The notes below the pieces were generated by a model. That model ran no database searches. It was not told the origin of the DNA and saw only the letters and a program-made list of their open reading frames with translations. A program made the position numbers and the translations under genes. From contig JBBDML010000019.1 in NCBI GenBank assembly GCA_040878345.1, positions 34,097 through 98,096 of the forward strand: 64,000 bases of DNA, read 5' to 3'. Source of the DNA: ZC4RG35 sp040878345 (GTDB lineage: Bacteria; Actinomycetota; Acidimicrobiia; Spongiisociales; ZC4RG35). This document shows positions 60,149 to 64,000 of the stretch, one piece after another (position 1 is the first letter of the stretch; each line of letters opens with the position of its first letter).

Positions 60149-61081
60149 GTGCCTGAAGTCCTGATCGCCACCGACCTGGCCAAGAGATTCGGCGATCTGG
60201 TGGCGGTCGACGGTGTCAGCTTCTCCATCGGTGAGGGCGAGACCTTTGGTCTTCTCGGCCCCAACGGGGCCGGCAAGACCACGTCGATCTCGATGATCGT
60301 CGGCCTCCTCGAGCGCGATGGTGGCACCGTCGAGATCGACGGGGAGCAGATCTCGACCCGATCCACCAGGGGAAAGGCCTCCATCGGCCTGGTCCCCCAG
60401 GACCTGGCCATCTATCCCGACCTCACCGCCACCGAGAACCTGCGGTTCTTCGGCCGCCTCTATGGGCTTGACTCCAACACCCTGGACACAAGGGTCGACG
60501 AGGTCCTGGATGTCATCGGGCTCAGCGACCGCGCCGGCGACCTCACGAAGGAGTTCTCCGGCGGAATGAAGCGACGCCTCAACATCGGGATCGGGCTTCT
60601 CCACCGGCCGCGCCTCCTCATCCTCGATGAGCCCACGGTTGGCGTCGACCCACAGTCCAGGAACGCCATTCTCGAGTCTGTGGAGAGCCTGTCGGGAGAG
60701 GGCATGGCCGTCCTCTACACCACCCACTACATGGAGGAGGCCGAGCGTCTGTGCGACCGGGTGGCGATCATCGACGAGGGGAGGATCAAGGCAGAAGGCT
60801 CCCGACGGGAGCTGGTGTCGCTGGTGGGGCAGAAGGACCGAGTGTCGATCACCGGGGACGTCACCGACGCCGTCGGCTCGGTGAGCAGCATCCCCGGGGT
60901 GAGCGAGGTGTCAGCCGGCGATCATCGACTCGACATCCTGATCAATGACGCCGGTTCGATCCTCCCCGAGCTCTTGGCTCGGGTCACCTCCTCGGGCGGG
61001 AACATAACCGGCGTCGAGATAGTGGAGCCCAACCTGGAGGCGGTCTTCCTGCATCTCACCGGCAAGGCTCTGCGGGACTGA
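60149..61081 (+). CDS. ABC-2 type exporter, ATP-binding protein
   Basis: About 310 aa. Walker A LLGPNGAGKTTSISMIVGLL, Q-loop GLVPQDLAIYPDLTATENL, signature KEFSGGMKRRLNIGIGLLHR, Walker B LLILDEPTVGVDPQSR and the switch His in YTTHYMEEAERL are all present. A C-terminal domain of about 80 residues follows, as in drug- and lipid-exporter ATPases of the DrrA/CcmA group. GTG 60149 is used as it gives the family start; no strong ribosome-binding site is seen. Two permease genes follow within two bases and with a four-base overlap. Confidence 0.9.
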   Translation: MPEVLIATDLAKRFGDLVAVDGVSFSIGEGETFGLLGPNGAGKTTSISMIVGLLERDGGTVEIDGEQISTRSTRGKASIGLVPQDLAIYPDLTATENLRFFGRLYGLDSNTLDTRVDEVLDVIGLSDRAGDLTKEFSGGMKRRLNIGIGLLHRPRLLILDEPTVGVDPQSRNAILESVESLSGEGMAVLYTTHYMEEAERLCDRVAIIDEGRIKAEGSRRELVSLVGQKDRVSITGDVTDAVGSVSSIPGVSEVSAGDHRLDILINDAGSILPELLARVTSSGGNITGVEIVEPNLEAVFLHLTGKALRD

Positions 61082-61083
61082 GC

Positions 61084-62265
61084 ATGCCCGCTGCTCTCCG
61101 GATCGCCGGAAAGGACCTAAAGCTCCGGGCCCGCGACCGGTCGGTCTTCATCATCGGGATCGGCGCCCCGCTGTTGCTGGCCTTCATCTTCGACCTGATC
61201 TTCGGGGGTGCTTTCGGGGCAGGCGGTCTCACCCTGGAGTACGGCCTCGTCGATGAGGATCGCTCGGAGGTGTCGTCTGCCTTCTCGAGCGTGCTCGACG
61301 ATCTCCAAGATCAGCAGATCCTGACGATCCAAACCTTTCCTGACACCGATTCGGCCCGGTCGGCGGTCGAGGACGGCGATCTCGACGCCTTCTTCCTCAT
61401 CGAGGCCGGCTTCGGGCAGGAGGTCGCGATCGGCAGCCCCCAGATCGGCGTGGTCGGTGACATCGACGCCCCCACTGCCACCCAGATCGCCGGCGCCATC
61501 GCCGACCAGTTCTCCACCGGTGTCGAGGCGACCAAGCTGGCGATTCTCACCACCGCCGGCGTGGCCGGAGTCCCCCCAACACCGGAGTTCATCACCTCCC
61601 TCGAGGGTGACCCCTCGAGCGCCGCCTTCACCTTCCAATTGACCGACGAGTCGGCGGCGACGCGCCAACTGGACTCCACCACCTACTACGCCGTGGGCAT
61701 GGCCATCTTCTTCATGTTCTTCACGGTTCAATTCGGCGTGATCGGGCTTCTCGAAGAGGAGAGGGAGGGGACCCTCACCCGTCTGTTCGCCGCCCCGATC
61801 TCGCGGTGGTCGGTGGTCCTTGGCAAGGCGATCCTCTCCTTCGCGTTGGGCTTCGTCTCGATGTCGGTCCTCGTCATCGCCACCTCCCTGCTCATGGGCG
61901 CCGACTGGGGCCCCCCGTTGGGGGTGATCCTGTTGGTCCTGGCCGCGGTGGCGGCCGGGACGGGCCTGATGGGTATGGTGGCCTCCTTTGCCAGGACACC
62001 GGAGGGCGCCGGGAACCTGGGTGCGATCATCGCGGTCACCCTGGGACTGCTAGGTGGGGTGTTCTTCCCGCTGGGCCAGGGTGAGGATCTCCTCTCCAAG
62101 CTCTCCCTGATCACACCTCATGCCTGGTTCATCAGAGGCTTGAGTGACATCGCCGGCGGAGCCGCCTGGACCGCGGCCATACCTTCGACCCTTGCCCTGT
62201 TGGGTTTCGCCATGGTCACCGGGACATTGGGTTGGATGCTCATGCGTCGAAGGCTGAGACGATGA
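61084..62265 (+). CDS. ABC-2 type permease (first)
   Basis: A 393-aa membrane protein. One helix near residue 20-42 (SVFIIGIGAPLLLAFIFDLI) is followed by a large outer domain of about 150 residues and then five helices near residues 200-385, the ABC2_membrane_3 layout. The conserved EEREGTLTRLFAAPISRW at the cytoplasmic side of helix 2 is the coupling helix. It pairs with the next gene, likely as a heterodimer. The substrate is not shown by the sequence. Confidence 0.88.
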   Translation: MPAALRIAGKDLKLRARDRSVFIIGIGAPLLLAFIFDLIFGGAFGAGGLTLEYGLVDEDRSEVSSAFSSVLDDLQDQQILTIQTFPDTDSARSAVEDGDLDAFFLIEAGFGQEVAIGSPQIGVVGDIDAPTATQIAGAIADQFSTGVEATKLAILTTAGVAGVPPTPEFITSLEGDPSSAAFTFQLTDESAATRQLDSTTYYAVGMAIFFMFFTVQFGVIGLLEEEREGTLTRLFAAPISRWSVVLGKAILSFALGFVSMSVLVIATSLLMGADWGPPLGVILLVLAAVAAGTGLMGMVASFARTPEGAGNLGAIIAVTLGLLGGVFFPLGQGEDLLSKLSLITPHAWFIRGLSDIAGGAAWTAAIPSTLALLGFAMVTGTLGWMLMRRRLRR

Positions 62266-63425
62266 AAGCCCTGGCCATCGCAGGCATCAACGTGCGCAGG
62301 CTGTTCCGGGACCGCTCGAACATCTTCTTCGTCTTCGTGTTCCCGATTGCCCTGATCCTCCTGATCGGGGCCCAGTTCGGGGGAGGAATCGACCCCATCC
62401 TCGGGGTGAACGACGACGCCGGCGGCAGCATCAGTGATGCGATCGTCGACCAACTCCAGTCGATCGACGCCGTCGACGTCGCCATCTATGACGATCTCGA
62501 CGCTCTGACATCGGCGGTGGAGCGTGGTCATGCCAATGCCGGTGTCTTCCTGCCCGCTGGGATGGACCAGGCCGCGGCGACGGGAAACCCGGTGGAGATC
62601 AGCTTCGTGGTGCGGCCTGACGGCTTTGGTCCCCAGCTTCGCTCTGTGATCGGGGCGGCGGTCGCCGAAGTGATGAAGCCGGTCGGGGCCGCCCGGTTCG
62701 CCAGCCTGGAGAGCGGTGCCCGATTCGATGAGACCCTCGAGTCGGCCCGGGCCCTGGCCATCGGCGATCCGGGGATCACCATCAACGTCTCCACCCTGGG
62801 TGAGGCTCTGTTCCCCGAGTCATTGGGCCGGTTCGACCTGGGGGCCTCCCAGCAACTGGTCCTGTTCGTGTTCATAACCGCGCTGAGCGGTTCGGCGGCG
62901 CTGATCCTCACCCGTCAGTTGGGGGTGAGCAAGAGGATGCTGTCCACTCCGACGCCAGTCGGGACCATCCTCATAGGCGAATCGCTGGGCCGGTTCGGAG
63001 TTGCCCTGGTCCAGGGGATCTACATCATGGCTGCGACGCTGCTCGTATTCGGCGTCGACTGGGGGGACCCGTTGGGTGCCTTGCTGATATTGGTGGCCTT
63101 CTCGGCGGTGGGTGCGGGGGCGGCCATGCTGATGGGATCAGTGTTCAGCAACGACCAGCAGGCGGGCGGGGTCTCGATCATGGCCAGCCTGGGGCTGGCG
63201 GCTTTGGGCGGAGCCATGGTCCCGATCGAGCTGTTCTCCCCGACCCTGCAGAGAGTCGCGCATCTCACCCCGCACGCCTGGGCCATCGACGCCTTCGCCG
63301 AGCTGGTGCGTCGTGGCGGCACCGTGGTCGACATCCTTCCCGAGCTCGGTGTGCTCAGCCTCTACGCGGTGGTGCTTCTGTCCCTGGCGGCGTGGCGACT
63401 GCGGGTGGTGATCACCAGGAGTTGA
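62262..63425 (+). CDS. ABC-2 type permease (second)
   Basis: A 387-aa membrane protein with the same layout as the previous one: a helix near residues 17-38, an outer domain of about 160 residues, and five helices from about residue 200. The coupling region is LTRQLGVSKRMLSTPTPVGT, in place of the EREGTLxR motif. The start (ATGA overlap at 62262) is set by homology of the first helix VRRLFRDRSNIFFVFVFP. With the ATPase it completes a three-gene exporter. Confidence 0.88.
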   Translation: MKALAIAGINVRRLFRDRSNIFFVFVFPIALILLIGAQFGGGIDPILGVNDDAGGSISDAIVDQLQSIDAVDVAIYDDLDALTSAVERGHANAGVFLPAGMDQAAATGNPVEISFVVRPDGFGPQLRSVIGAAVAEVMKPVGAARFASLESGARFDETLESARALAIGDPGITINVSTLGEALFPESLGRFDLGASQQLVLFVFITALSGSAALILTRQLGVSKRMLSTPTPVGTILIGESLGRFGVALVQGIYIMAATLLVFGVDWGDPLGALLILVAFSAVGAGAAMLMGSVFSNDQQAGGVSIMASLGLAALGGAMVPIELFSPTLQRVAHLTPHAWAIDAFAELVRRGGTVVDILPELGVLSLYAVVLLSLAAWRLRVVITRS

Positions 63426-63444
63426 ACTCTGGTTGAATCGGGGG

Positions 63445-63948
63445 ATGAACGACGAGAGACGCAGGGGCCCTGGTGGGTGGTTGTTGGGTCTTGGCATCGC
63501 CATCTTCGTCTTCGTCTTCCTGGCGCGGGCGTTGGATTGGCGACTCGGCCCGTTCCTCGGGTTCTTCGAGAACAACCTATTCCTTCCCATCATCCTGGTG
63601 TTGGTGGGACGGGGGATGATGAGACGGTCCCGACAGCAGGTGCCGACCACCGTTGCCATCCCGAGGCAGCCGAGACCGCCGGCACCGCCACCCCGGCCCC
63701 GACCGGTCGAGCCTCCGGCCTACCAGATCCCCGATTTTCCCGAATTGACCCCCCCGCCTGCTCCTCCTGCCCCGGCTCCCACCCCACAGCCCGTATCACG
63801 GCGGACCCCCACTCCACATCGGCCGGCGACCGAGCCAACCAGACCCGTTGCGGGCCCGGCCAAACCGGGGGCCGAGAGCCACCATGGCAAGAGCTCCGAG
63901 GAGATGATCGCCGAGGCGAAACGTCGTCTCGGTGAGCGGAAGAGATAG
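63445..63948 (+). CDS. Small membrane protein with Pro-rich tail
   Basis: About 167 aa, not assigned. Two hydrophobic stretches (GWLLGLGIAIFVFVFLARAL and LFLPIILVLVGRGMM) are followed by about 90 residues rich in Pro/Arg/Thr and an ordered-looking end SSEEMIAEAKRRLGERKR. A two-helix anchor with a disordered cytoplasmic tail is likely. ATG 63445 is preceded by CGGGGG; a TTG four codons upstream is possible. It follows the exporter by 19 bases. The last 52 bases of the window hold no gene I can support. Confidence 0.7.
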   Translation: MNDERRRGPGGWLLGLGIAIFVFVFLARALDWRLGPFLGFFENNLFLPIILVLVGRGMMRRSRQQVPTTVAIPRQPRPPAPPPRPRPVEPPAYQIPDFPELTPPPAPPAPAPTPQPVSRRTPTPHRPATEPTRPVAGPAKPGAESHHGKSSEEMIAEAKRRLGERKR

Positions 63949-64000
63949 TGGTCTGTCGCTCAATTGATGCCGCGGTGTCGCCGAGCCATTCGGGGTCGCT

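Overview
The window is high-GC DNA from a bacterium, most likely an actinobacterium (Actinomycetota). Evidence for this is a DUF222/HNH (13E12-type) gene with a mycobacterial-type LexA box, menaquinone genes, a homodimeric AceE, frequent GTG/TTG starts and many 1- or 4-base gene overlaps. An Acidimicrobiia-like lineage is my guess; no rRNA, tRNA or other marker settles it. No prophage, insertion sequence or CRISPR array was seen.

Layout. Bases 1-4.6 kb form an accessory patch: the end of a DMT transporter, an SOS-box-controlled HNH gene whose frame stays open to the window edge, a DUF2652/SRPBCC protein, a second DMT transporter and a small SRPBCC protein. At 4.8-6.4 kb lies a GT78 mannosylglycerate synthase translationally coupled to a DUF606 transporter. 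At 6.5-12.6 kb a compact operon encodes a HerA-like ATPase, SbcD (Mre11), SbcC (Rad50) and NurA, the full gene set of the archaeal DNA end-resection machine. At 12.6-18.8 kb are a DMT transporter, gpsA, ychF and gcvP behind a single-aptamer glycine riboswitch. At 18.9-21 kb is a long coiled-coil protein of unknown function with internal tandem repeats. At 21-26.8 kb, manC, a lipoprotein cytochrome c, menC and menD form an overlapping operon that meets menF-murI tail to tail. At 26.9-30.8 kb are an SDR, an acyl-CoA synthetase and an AI-2E-family protein.

At 30.9-43.9 kb a long co-directional block encodes a peptide-type ABC importer (binding protein, two permeases, two ATPases), a second binding protein that appears circularly permuted, and then an alpha-methylacyl-CoA racemase, a FadD-type ligase, an MFE-2-like dehydrogenase and an MFE-2-like hydratase. 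The last four make a coherent (R)-specific beta-oxidation set for branched or isoprenoid-type acyl chains. At 43.9-49.3 kb are an L,D-transpeptidase, a D-2-hydroxyacid dehydrogenase, a divergent ATP-type PEP carboxykinase, thiamine pyrophosphokinase, an NfuA-like protein and a Mug-type glycosylase. At 49.3-54.1 kb are a thioesterase, an unknown membrane protein, MoaB/MogA, CoxG, a cupredoxin lipoprotein and a beta-helix lipoprotein. At 54.1-58.4 kb the minus strand carries aceE, a rhodanese-MoeB fusion and a JAMM peptidase. The end holds a cupin, an alpha/beta hydrolase, an ABC-2 exporter and a small membrane protein.

Pathway links that can be argued: ManC makes GDP-mannose, the donor for mannosylglycerate synthase; the 2-hydroxyacid dehydrogenase could supply D-glycerate, its acceptor (inference only). 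The best candidates for a closer look are the HerA-SbcD-SbcC-NurA operon with its altered P-loop, the permuted binding protein, the GT78/DUF606 pair and the SOS-linked truncated HNH gene. Starts, membrane-segment counts and functions come from reading the sequence; no database search was possible.
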